Origin: Planctomycetota bacterium
GTDB taxonomy: Bacteria > Planctomycetota > Phycisphaerae > Sedimentisphaerales > Anaerohalosphaeraceae
Assembly: GCA_012519365.1 (NCBI GenBank)
Contig: JAAYQH010000217.1
Coordinates: 1-14,839 of the forward strand
DNA: 14,839 nucleotides
Direction: 5' to 3'
The position numbers were made by a program, and so were the translations under genes. Under the pieces are notes generated by a model that saw only the letters and a list, made by a program, of their open reading frames with translations, was not told the origin of the DNA and ran no database searches. Below are positions 7,612 through 14,839 of the stretch, piece after piece (position 1 is the stretch's first letter; every line of letters begins with the position of its first letter).

Positions 7612-7980
7612 ATGAACGAAGCCGGGCAGGAAAAATTGCTCAAGTCTGCAACACAGTGGCAAAAGAAGCCGGTAGTTCGCTGTTTTGAGGCTGGGCGGGA
7701 AGCGGCGTTCTTTTTGCAGCAGCGGGCCGGCCAACTGAACCGAAACGCCTTGTTGGTGGATGCGTGGGAAGAGCTGATTCCGCCGGGCCTGAAACGGTGG
7801 TGTCGTCTGGATTCGCTGACGGGGCATGTCTTGACCGTTCAGGCGGCGCCGGGGCCGTATATGCATCAGTTGCGCATCATGCAGAATGAACTGCTGGCCG
7901 AGCTGGCTCGGCGCTGTCCGCAGGCGGCGGTGCGGAAACTGCGGATTATTCCCTTAAAACAGTACGATGAGGAACACTAA
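7612..7980 (+). CDS. DciA-like DUF721 protein (replicative helicase loader family)
   Basis: 122-residue basic protein. Residues about 35-115 fit the DUF721 pattern: a strand-helix start (ALLVDAWEELIP), a hydrophobic core strand (GHVLTVQAAPGPYMHQL), a helix (MQNELLAELARRC) and a final KLRII strand. DciA proteins of this family load DnaB-type helicase in bacteria lacking DnaC/DnaI. ATG 7612 has GAGGG five bases upstream. It starts 77 bases after dnaN, and its TAA directly abuts the gyrB ATG, so it is cotranscribed and possibly coupled with gyrB. Position between dnaN and gyrB matches the actinobacterial dnaA-dnaN-recF-DUF721-gyrB order with dnaA and recF lost. The sequence is divergent; context strengthens the call. 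Confidence 0.75.
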   Translation: MNEAGQEKLLKSATQWQKKPVVRCFEAGREAAFFLQQRAGQLNRNALLVDAWEELIPPGLKRWCRLDSLTGHVLTVQAAPGPYMHQLRIMQNELLAELARRCPQAAVRKLRIIPLKQYDEEH

Positions 7981-10419
<2,439 letters not shown>

Positions 10420-10444
10420 AATAGTTTTTATACAGCCCGGTGCA

Positions 10445-10482
10445 AGGGAGTACGGTTTTTTGCTTGCAAAACCCCCTTTCGG
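10445..10482 (+). other. Bulged stem-loop after gyrB
   Basis: GGTTTT and AAAACC around an eight-base loop form a six-pair stem; after a five-base bulge on the left side, AAGGG pairs with CCCTT on the right. There is no run of T after it, so it is not a textbook terminator. It lies 77 bases before the TPR lipoprotein start and may be a weak terminator, a leader structure or chance. Confidence 0.25.
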
Positions 10483-10558
10483 TCGTCAGAATGATAAAGC
10501 CACGGCGTATTTATGCAGAAAAGGCGGTGAAAGCCCGATGATAAGAACGGAGGCTATT

Positions 10559-11242
10559 ATGAAACGGACATTTTGGATGATGGTTTGTTTTTGGGCGGCG
10601 GTCTGGGTCGGCGGGTGTTCGACGTCTTGGCAGTCTCAACCCGGTGCGGCTGCGTCTGCCCAGGTGCCGGACCGGAAGGGGGAATTGCTGACTTCTATTG
10701 CCGCCCGGTATGAAAATCCGCAGGCTCATTATGAGCTGGGTAAAATCTATCATCAGGAAGGTCGCTATGATCGGGCGGAGTTTCATTATAATGTGGCGAT
10801 CAGTTTTGATCCGGTTCATCGTCAGGCGCAGGCGGCGCTGGTCAAGTTATACCAAGATCGTAAGGATCCTCAGCGTGCCCGGATTACCGCCGAGACCTAT
10901 ATCAATCAGGCCGCAACCAGTGCCGCCTCGCTGATGGCCCTCGGACGCGGTTTTCAGCGTGAAAAACTGGATGACTACGCCCTGACCTGCTACAAACGGG
11001 CAGCCGAACTGGAGCCGACTTCGGCCTCGATTCATAAGCAATTGGGGTATTTTTATCTGTCCAAGGGGGATACTGTTCTGGCTGAGAATCATTTGCGGCG
11101 AAGTTTTGAGCTGGATCCCAATCAGCCGGATGTGGCGGCGGAGCTGGGAAGGATGGGTGTACGCGTCCAAATTCCGGCTCGGAAAAGTACAGGGCTGTTA
11201 GGTCCGCTGCGGGGAGCCGAGCCGGACGAAACCATCAAATAA
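10559..11242 (+). CDS. TPR-repeat lipoprotein
   Basis: 227-residue predicted outer- or inner-membrane lipoprotein. The signal peptide MKRTFWMMVCFWAAVWVGGC ends in the lipobox VGGC, giving lipidated Cys20. A low-complexity linker (about 21-48) leads into four tetratricopeptide repeats at roughly 54-87, 88-121, 122-155 and 156-189, recognisable from the A..Y..LG..Y...G.Y..A spacing and the P ending each helix pair (FDP, LEP, LDP). TPR lipoproteins act as scaffolds in envelope assembly, secretion or pilus biogenesis; the sequence does not tell which. ATG 10559 is chosen over an upstream in-frame ATG at 10388, inside gyrB, because GGAGG lies five bases upstream and the signal peptide starts exactly here. 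It is 139 bases after gyrB and converges on the methyltransferase gene. Confidence 0.85.
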   Translation: MKRTFWMMVCFWAAVWVGGCSTSWQSQPGAAASAQVPDRKGELLTSIAARYENPQAHYELGKIYHQEGRYDRAEFHYNVAISFDPVHRQAQAALVKLYQDRKDPQRARITAETYINQAATSAASLMALGRGFQREKLDDYALTCYKRAAELEPTSASIHKQLGYFYLSKGDTVLAENHLRRSFELDPNQPDVAAELGRMGVRVQIPARKSTGLLGPLRGAEPDETIK

Positions 11243-11336
11243 TCTCGCCCAAGGTGATGCCCAGTACGGCTGTGTTGGCCGGCGAGGGTTTGACCCGATC
11301 AGATTTGGCAGGCCTAAGGCTCGCGCCGCTGCTGAG

Positions 11337-11834
11337 TTAAATATGGCTACGCTCCAAATTCAGCAATTTTTCTTTCATTTTTAGCCCACCCGGTGCGGAA
11401 AATCCGCCGAGTGAGCCGTCTTTTCGCAGGACGCGATGGCAGGGAATAATCAGCGGGAGCGGATTTTTGGCAACCACCTGGCCGACGGCCCGAATTGCCT
11501 GCGGCCGGTCGGCTGCTGCGGCCAGTTCGGAGTAAGTTATTATCTGTCCATACTTTATCGTTTGAAGGATTCCCAAGACCTGGCGTTGAAAGGGGGTAAA
11601 CCCCGACACATCCACCGGCACGCAAGAAAAATCGACCCGTTGCCCCTCAAAATAGGAGCAGATTAAATTCTGATATTCTATGGTAGTATTTTCTAGTATA
11701 GGGACTACGTCTGCCTGTAAATGGAGACGTACAGCCTGCCAGTCGGCCAGCGGCAGACACATTTGACAAAGGCCGCGGTCCGAGCTGGCATAGCCAACCC
11801 ACCCCCACCCGGTTTGAAAAATATAAGTGTTCAT
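11337..11834 (-). CDS. ogt: O6-methylguanine-DNA methyltransferase
   Basis: 165-residue suicide repair protein that takes the methyl group from O6-methylguanine onto its own cysteine. The active-site motif PCHRV is present with Cys132, preceded by GQVVAKNPLPLIIPC and followed by the GSLGGFSAPGGLKMK segment typical of Ogt/MGMT. The helix-turn-helix with TPFQRQVLGIL and the YGQIITYSELA segment (about 79-104) also match. Residues 1-75 form a divergent N-terminal domain. The length is that of Ogt rather than the two-domain Ada. ATG 11834 has no clear Shine-Dalgarno. It converges on the TPR gene across 94 bases in which I see no terminator. Confidence 0.93.
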   Translation of the reverse strand: MNTYIFQTGWGWVGYASSDRGLCQMCLPLADWQAVRLHLQADVVPILENTTIEYQNLICSYFEGQRVDFSCVPVDVSGFTPFQRQVLGILQTIKYGQIITYSELAAAADRPQAIRAVGQVVAKNPLPLIIPCHRVLRKDGSLGGFSAPGGLKMKEKLLNLERSHI

Positions 11835-11885
11835 ATCTAAAAGAGTTGCTCGGATAATCCCAAACCGACGGCTTCGGATTTCCTG

Positions 11886-11914
11886 ACGATACCCGAAACA
11901 GCGAAGAGATGCAA
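11886..11914 (-). promoter_or_regulatory. Possible promoter of the methyltransferase gene
   Basis: On the minus strand TTGCAT (11914-11909), 17 bases, TATCGT (11891-11886). Three and four of six positions match the consensus. Transcription would start near 11879, about 45 bases before ATG 11834. Spacing is ideal but the hexamers are weak. Confidence 0.3.
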
Positions 11915-11940
11915 ACTCTTTGGAGAGGATAGGGGTTTTT

Positions 11941-11974
11941 AATAGATTCCTCGCTGCGCTCGGAATGACAAGAA
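11941..11974. repeat. Widespread 'HSERSEES' intergenic repeat
   Basis: The segment reading ATTCCTCGCTGCGCTCGGAA on the plus strand is one I know from intergenic regions in many unrelated bacterial genomes; on the minus strand it translates to the familiar spurious peptide CHSERSEES. It forms an imperfect palindrome around GCTGCGC with ATTCC and GGAAT ends. Its function is unknown. It joins directly to the 20-bp tandem repeat. Confidence 0.6.
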
Positions 11975-12040
11975 GGTGTTCGCAATGATAATGGCCAGTT
12001 TAGAATGGCAATGGGCTGTTCAAAATGGCAAAAGTTTGTT
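11961..12040. repeat. Four-unit, 20-bp degenerate tandem repeat
   Basis: Four consecutive 20-base units start at 11961, 11981, 12001 and 12021. AATG at unit positions 4-7, AA at 10-11 and GTT at 18-20 are kept in all four; positions 8 and 9 vary only as A/G and C/T. The middle is free. The first unit is shared with the HSERSEES element. There is no long ORF of good quality across it. Confidence 0.6.
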
Positions 12041-12117
12041 TCGGCCCGGCAGGACACTATAAGGGTGGGGCTGCGAAAGGGGGGTTTTGAAAAAACAAAA
12101 AAATTTGAAATTAGGGA

Positions 12118-12146
12118 TTGACTTTTGGTCTAAGTAAGACTAAATT
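12118..12146 (+). promoter_or_regulatory. Promoter of the Rrf2-cupin-hcp unit
   Basis: TTGACT (12118-12123), 17 bases, TAAATT (12141-12146). The -35 matches five of six positions, the -10 four. The -10 lies inside the palindromic operator at 12134-12154. The leader would be about 50 bases. Confidence 0.6.
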
Positions 12147-12154
12147 AGTCCTAC
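12134..12154. promoter_or_regulatory. 21-bp palindromic operator over the -10 element
   Basis: Arms GTAAGACTAA (12134-12143) and TTAGTCCTAC (12145-12154) around a single A pair at nine of ten positions, with GACTAA/TTAGTC a perfect core. The 21-bp size and position over the -10 fit autorepression by the dimeric Rrf2 regulator encoded just downstream. An upstream partial copy, GTCTAAGTAAGAC (12128-12140), overlaps its left arm. Confidence 0.6.
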
Positions 12155-12202
12155 ATAATCAATGCGTTAATGAACGGAACTGAGAGTAGGTGATTTGAAG
12201 TT

Positions 12203-12658
12203 ATGGATATTATTCGACGCGATACGGATTATGCCCTGCGGATGGTGGCCTATCTGGCCAGGGCCTATGAAACAGCAGAGCCGGTTTCGGCCCGGACGCT
12301 GGCACAGGAAAATCATGTGTCCTATGCTATTGCGTGCAAGTTGCTGCAAAAGCTATCGGCAGCGGCATTGGTAACCAGCATAATGGGGTCGCGTGGCGGA
12401 TTTGTGCTGACCCGAGAGCCCAAAGCGATAACCTTCAAACAAGTGCTCGAGGCGATCCAGGGGCCGATTACTGTGAATCGATGTTTGTTGGGCGATTTTA
12501 AGTGTCCGTTGAAAGGCACCTGTCCGGTACATCCGAAAGTGGCCCACATGCAGCGAACATTGAATGATTTTCTGGCGGACGTAACGCTGGCGGAATTTGC
12601 AAAAACGAAAGGAATGCAAAACGATGACACAACCCAAAAAGCGAAACGGTATTCTTGA
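12203..12658 (+). CDS. Rrf2-family Fe-S transcriptional regulator
   Basis: 151-residue dimeric winged-helix regulator of the Rrf2 family (IscR, NsrR, CymR, RsrR). The N-terminus MDIIRRDTDYALRMVAYLA is the family's helix 1; the winged helix continues through SARTLAQENHVSYAIACKLLQKL to GSRGGFVLTREPKAITFKQVLEAI. Three cysteines, C94, C101 and C107 (C-X6-C-X5-C), stand where NsrR and IscR hold an Fe-S cluster, and a fourth, C45, lies in the recognition helix region. A sensor of NO or redox state is likely, given hcp downstream. The start is ATG 12203, with AGGTG ten bases upstream. It lies behind a promoter with a palindromic operator and its end overlaps the cupin gene by 35 bases. Which signal it senses is inferred. 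Confidence 0.9.
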   Translation: MDIIRRDTDYALRMVAYLARAYETAEPVSARTLAQENHVSYAIACKLLQKLSAAALVTSIMGSRGGFVLTREPKAITFKQVLEAIQGPITVNRCLLGDFKCPLKGTCPVHPKVAHMQRTLNDFLADVTLAEFAKTKGMQNDDTTQKAKRYS

Positions 12659-12974
12659 TGTGTGCGTGGCAAAGCCTCAGATCTTAAATGATTTGATAAC
12701 CTATGCGGCAGATTCGGTGGTCAGCAAAACGCTGGTCGATAAAGACCCCGGCACGGTAACCTTATTTGCCTTTGATACCGGCCAGCGGCTCAGCGAGCAT
12801 ACCGCCCCTTATGATGCACTGGTGCAGATTATTGACGGGCAGGCGGTTGTAACCATTGACGGCAAGGAAATGACGGTTTCGGCCGGGCAGGTGGTGATTA
12901 TGCCGGCCCATCGGCCGCACGCGGTGCGCGGCGAGCAGAAATTTAAGATGTTGCTGACAATGATTCGTGCGTAA
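12624..12974 (+). CDS. Small cupin-domain protein
   Basis: 116-residue single-domain cupin. The beta-barrel motifs are visible: LSEHTAPYDALVQIIDG (about 57-72) and SAGQVVIMPAHRPHAV (about 86-101). The usual HxH pair of motif 1 is reduced to H59-T-A, and candidate metal ligands are H59, H96 and H99, so the metal site, if any, is not canonical. This version is, as far as I recall, a subfamily seen beside hcp in anaerobes. Function is unknown; a role in handling the NO-stress product or in sensing is speculation. ATG 12624 has AAAGGA ten bases upstream; a TTG start at 12597 would only add nine residues and increase the overlap. It shares 35 bases with the Rrf2 gene in another frame and precedes hcp by 60 bases. 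Confidence 0.8.
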   Translation: MTQPKKRNGILDVCVAKPQILNDLITYAADSVVSKTLVDKDPGTVTLFAFDTGQRLSEHTAPYDALVQIIDGQAVVTIDGKEMTVSAGQVVIMPAHRPHAVRGEQKFKMLLTMIRA

Positions 12975-13034
12975 AAAGGCAAAAGGGTAAACGGTAAATA
13001 ACAGCGTGAAACCATTAAAGGAAAGGGACAGAAG

Positions 13035-14684
13035 ATGTTTTGTTATCAATGTGAACAGACCGCGGGCGGTAAAGGATGTACCCGAATGGGTGTGTGCGGC
13101 AAGGACAACGAGACGGCCCTGCTGCAGGACTTGCTGGTGCATGCGGCCAAAGGGATTGCGATGGTAATGCACCGAGCGGGGGTATTGGGGGTTCGCGATC
13201 GGGAGATTGATCGGTTCATCGTCGAGATGTTGTTTACGACGGTGACCAATGTGAACTTCGATCCGATTCGGATTGAGGCGTTGCTGGGCAAGGCCGGCAC
13301 GCTGCTGGAACGAGCCAAGAGCCATTATCAGACCGCTGCCGGAAAAGCCGGTCAACCGGTCGAATCGCTCGGCGGAGCGGTCCAGTGGAAGGTACCGGCC
13401 AATCGCAGTGAAATGCTCAGGCAAGCCGAAGCCTTAAGCATTGCCAAAAAACTTGAGGCGCTGGGGCCGGACGCAACAGGCCTGCAGGAATTGATTGTTT
13501 ATGGGCTCAAAGGCATGGCGGCCTACGCCGATCATGCGATGATTCTCGGCCTTGAGGATGATCAGGTGTACGATTTTTTCTATGAGGCGCTGGATTTTCT
13601 GACAGGGCCGAAGGCGACGGATGTCGATGCCTTGGTGGCAATGGCGATGAAGGTCGGCCAGGTGAACCTGGCGGTGATGGAGCTGCTGGACAAGGCCAAC
13701 ACCGATACCTATGGCCATCCGGAACCGTCTGTCGTGCGGATTACGCCGAAGAAAGGCAAGGCGATTTTGGTGTCGGGTCATGACCTGAAAGACCTTGAGG
13801 AACTGCTCAAGCAGACCGCCGGCAAGGGCATCAATGTCTATACCCACGGGGAAATGCTGCCGTGCAACGCCTATCCTAAACTGAAGAAGTATCCGCATTT
13901 GGCCGGCAACTACGGCGGGGCCTGGCAGGATCAGCAAAAAGAGTTCGACGCCTTTCCGGGCGCGATCGTGATGACGACCAACTGCATTCAAAAGCCGCGG
14001 GACAGTTACAAAAACCGCATCTTTACCTGTGGGTTGGTGGCTTGGCCGGGTGTGGTGCATATCAAGAACCGTGATTTTACGCCGGTCATCGAGGCGGCGT
14101 TGGCCCAGCCGGGCTTTACCGAAGATGCCGAGGAAAAGACCATCACCATCGGGTTTGGGCGCAACGCGGTGATGAGCGTGGCCGACAAGGTTATCGAGGC
14201 GGTCAAGGCCGGAAAGATTCGGCATTTCTTCCTGGTCGGAGGCTGCGACGGCGCCAAGCCGGGGCGAAATTACTATACTGAGTTTGCCCAGCAGGTGCCC
14301 GATGACTGCGTTATTTTGACATTGGCCTGCGGCAAGTATCGCTTTAATAAGCTGCCGTTTGGGGATATCGATGGGATTCCGCGGCTGCTGGATGTCGGCC
14401 AGTGCAACGATGCCTACTCGGCGATTCAGATTGCTGTGGCTCTGGCCAACGCGTTTGGCTGCGGGGTTAACGACCTGCCGCTGACGCTGGTGCTGAGCTG
14501 GTACGAGCAGAAAGCCGTGTGCATCCTGCTGACGCTGCTGCATCTGGGCATCAAGAATATGCGGCTGGGACCGACGCTGCCGGCGTTTATTGGTCCGAAC
14601 GTGCTGAACGTGTTGGTGGAAAAGTTCAACATCGCCCCGATCAGCACGCCGCAGGAAGATTTGAAGGCGATGCTGGCCGGGTAA
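13035..14684 (+). CDS. hcp: Hybrid-cluster protein (hydroxylamine reductase), class I
   Basis: 549-residue hybrid-cluster protein, a cytoplasmic enzyme that reduces hydroxylamine in vitro and is proposed to reduce NO or act as S-nitrosylase in vivo. The N-terminal cluster cysteines C3, C6, C15 and C21 (C-X2-C-X8-C-X5-C) match the class I pattern of strict anaerobes such as Desulfovibrio, not the wider enterobacterial spacing. The ligands of the 4Fe-2S-3O hybrid cluster are all in place: H249 (SGHD), E273 (HGEMLPC), C317, C404 in GGCDGAKPG (the persulfide position), C432 in ACGKYRFN, C457 in GQCND, and E491/K493 in WYEQKAV. Spacing between these equals that of the Desulfovibrio enzyme, offset by a few residues. 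ATG 13035 follows AAAGGGA. The downstream ferredoxin-like gene probably supplies electrons. Confidence 0.97.
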   Translation: MFCYQCEQTAGGKGCTRMGVCGKDNETALLQDLLVHAAKGIAMVMHRAGVLGVRDREIDRFIVEMLFTTVTNVNFDPIRIEALLGKAGTLLERAKSHYQTAAGKAGQPVESLGGAVQWKVPANRSEMLRQAEALSIAKKLEALGPDATGLQELIVYGLKGMAAYADHAMILGLEDDQVYDFFYEALDFLTGPKATDVDALVAMAMKVGQVNLAVMELLDKANTDTYGHPEPSVVRITPKKGKAILVSGHDLKDLEELLKQTAGKGINVYTHGEMLPCNAYPKLKKYPHLAGNYGGAWQDQQKEFDAFPGAIVMTTNCIQKPRDSYKNRIFTCGLVAWPGVVHIKNRDFTPVIEAALAQPGFTEDAEEKTITIGFGRNAVMSVADKVIEAVKAGKIRHFFLVGGCDGAKPGRNYYTEFAQQVPDDCVILTLACGKYRFNKLPFGDIDGIPRLLDVGQCNDAYSAIQIAVALANAFGCGVNDLPLTLVLSWYEQKAVCILLTLLHLGIKNMRLGPTLPAFIGPNVLNVLVEKFNIAPISTPQEDLKAMLAG

Positions 14685-14714
14685 GTCAGAGGTAAGAGAT
14701 CAGACAGAATTCGA

Positions 14715-14766
14715 CACAGGTTCACACAGAAAGCGCCGACTTCGAGGAACTCTGTGTGGATCTGTG
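14715..14766. repeat. Inverted repeat between hcp and the ferredoxin gene
   Basis: Arms CACAGGTTCACACAGA (14715-14730) and TCTGTGTGGATCTGTG (14751-14766), separated by 20 bases, give a 16-pair stem in RNA with 14 Watson-Crick pairs and two G-U pairs. The CTGTG-rich text resembles a class of extragenic palindromes I know from many genomes. With no U-run after it, it looks like a REP-type element or an mRNA processing or stability structure rather than an intrinsic terminator. Confidence 0.65.
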
Positions 14767-14782
14767 CCTTTCTATAAAAGGC
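14766..14782 (+). promoter_or_regulatory. Hairpin covering the ferredoxin ribosome-binding site
   Basis: GCCTTT and AAAGGC around CTATA form a six-pair hairpin. The AAAGG in its right arm is the Shine-Dalgarno of ATG 14788, six bases further on, so folding would hide it. It shares one base, 14766, with the larger inverted repeat, so the two structures nearly stack. Confidence 0.4.
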
Positions 14783-14787
14783 AAACC

Positions 14788-14839
14788 ATGGCTAAACGAA
14801 ATATCGTAAAGATTGACGAAAGCAAGTGCGACGGGTGCG
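14788..14839 (+). CDS. 4Fe-4S ferredoxin-like protein, 3' end missing
   Basis: Only 17 codons are in the window: a basic start MAKRNIVKIDESKCDGC, which is the beginning of a 4Fe-4S ferredoxin domain (K-x-D-x-x-K-C-x-x-C). AAAGG is six bases before ATG 14788. The position 103 bases after hcp fits the hcp-frdx arrangement known from Desulfovibrio, where the ferredoxin-like protein is thought to deliver electrons to Hcp. The total length and number of clusters cannot be seen; a larger multi-cluster ATP-binding protein is also possible. Confidence 0.75.
   Translation, partial: MAKRNIVKIDESKCDGC

Noticed and set aside
11243..11336. Search for a bidirectional terminator between the TPR and methyltransferase genes
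   Set aside because: No stem of useful length followed by a T-run was found on either strand.
11647..12057. Open frame of 136 codons on the minus strand across the HSERSEES repeat
   Set aside because: Its peptide CHSERSEES is the known false translation of a repeat, and the frame overlaps the methyltransferase gene in another frame.
12063..12084. G-rich run as a possible G-quadruplex
   Set aside because: There are three G tracts with a long middle interval; four evenly spaced tracts would need one run split without a loop, so support is too weak.
12762..13424. Open frame of 220 codons antisense to the cupin and hcp
   Set aside because: It spans two well-supported genes and their gap, with shadow-type composition.
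13434..14543. Open frame of 369 codons on the minus strand
   Set aside because: It lies wholly antisense to hcp, whose cluster ligands are all present; the translation is rich in R, H and Q without any domain, as expected of the shadow of a GC-biased gene.

Overview
The window is a stretch of bacterial chromosome with dense, mostly short-spaced genes and moderately high GC. It carries no phage, IS or CRISPR signature. A diderm, largely anaerobic bacterium is suggested by two genes with lipobox signal peptides, a full CdaA/CdaR pair, a long GyrB with a TOPRIM insertion, and a class I (strict-anaerobe type) hybrid-cluster protein. The gene order dnaN-dciA-gyrB without dnaA or recF, together with the general style of the proteins, makes me favour Planctomycetota, perhaps Phycisphaerae/Sedimentisphaerales. 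That placement is an inference from memory of such genomes, not something the sequence proves.

Layout. (1) 1-1566, plus strand: 3' part of a carbon-starvation/pyruvate transporter (cstA), cut by the window edge. (2) 1567-3745, minus strand: a probable operon of a small lipoprotein, the membrane diadenylate cyclase cdaA and its regulator cdaR. It is transcribed from a near-consensus sigma-70 promoter and converges on cstA with no base between the two stop codons. (3) 3746-3958: a divergent control region with two good promoters and an imperfect palindrome. (4) 3959-5908, plus: an ABC-F ribosome-associated ATPase. (5) 5909-6436: a 528-base gene-free, AT-rich stretch with DnaA-box-like sequences, a candidate replication origin. 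(6) 6437-10419, plus: dnaN, dciA (DUF721) and gyrB, a replication cluster with tight spacing. (7) 10559-11242: a TPR lipoprotein, convergent with (8) 11337-11834, minus: an O6-methylguanine-DNA methyltransferase. (9) 11835-12202: a gene-free stretch holding a widespread intergenic repeat, a four-unit 20-bp degenerate tandem repeat, and a promoter with a clear 21-bp palindromic operator. (10) 12203-14839, plus: an Rrf2-family Fe-S regulator, a small cupin, hcp, and the start of a 4Fe-4S ferredoxin-like gene, with a long hairpin between the last two.

How it fits together. Block 10 reads as a self-contained nitrosative/redox stress unit: a three-cysteine Rrf2 sensor next to its own palindrome-covered promoter, an NO-reducing or S-nitrosylating Hcp, and a likely electron-donor ferredoxin. 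Block 2 is a cyclic-di-AMP signalling unit whose cyclase carries an unusual DMA in place of the family's DGA active-site motif. Blocks 5 and 6 are replication functions. The observations most worth checking are the CdaA substitution, the putative oriC away from dnaA, the Rrf2 operator, and the RNA structures before the ferredoxin gene.
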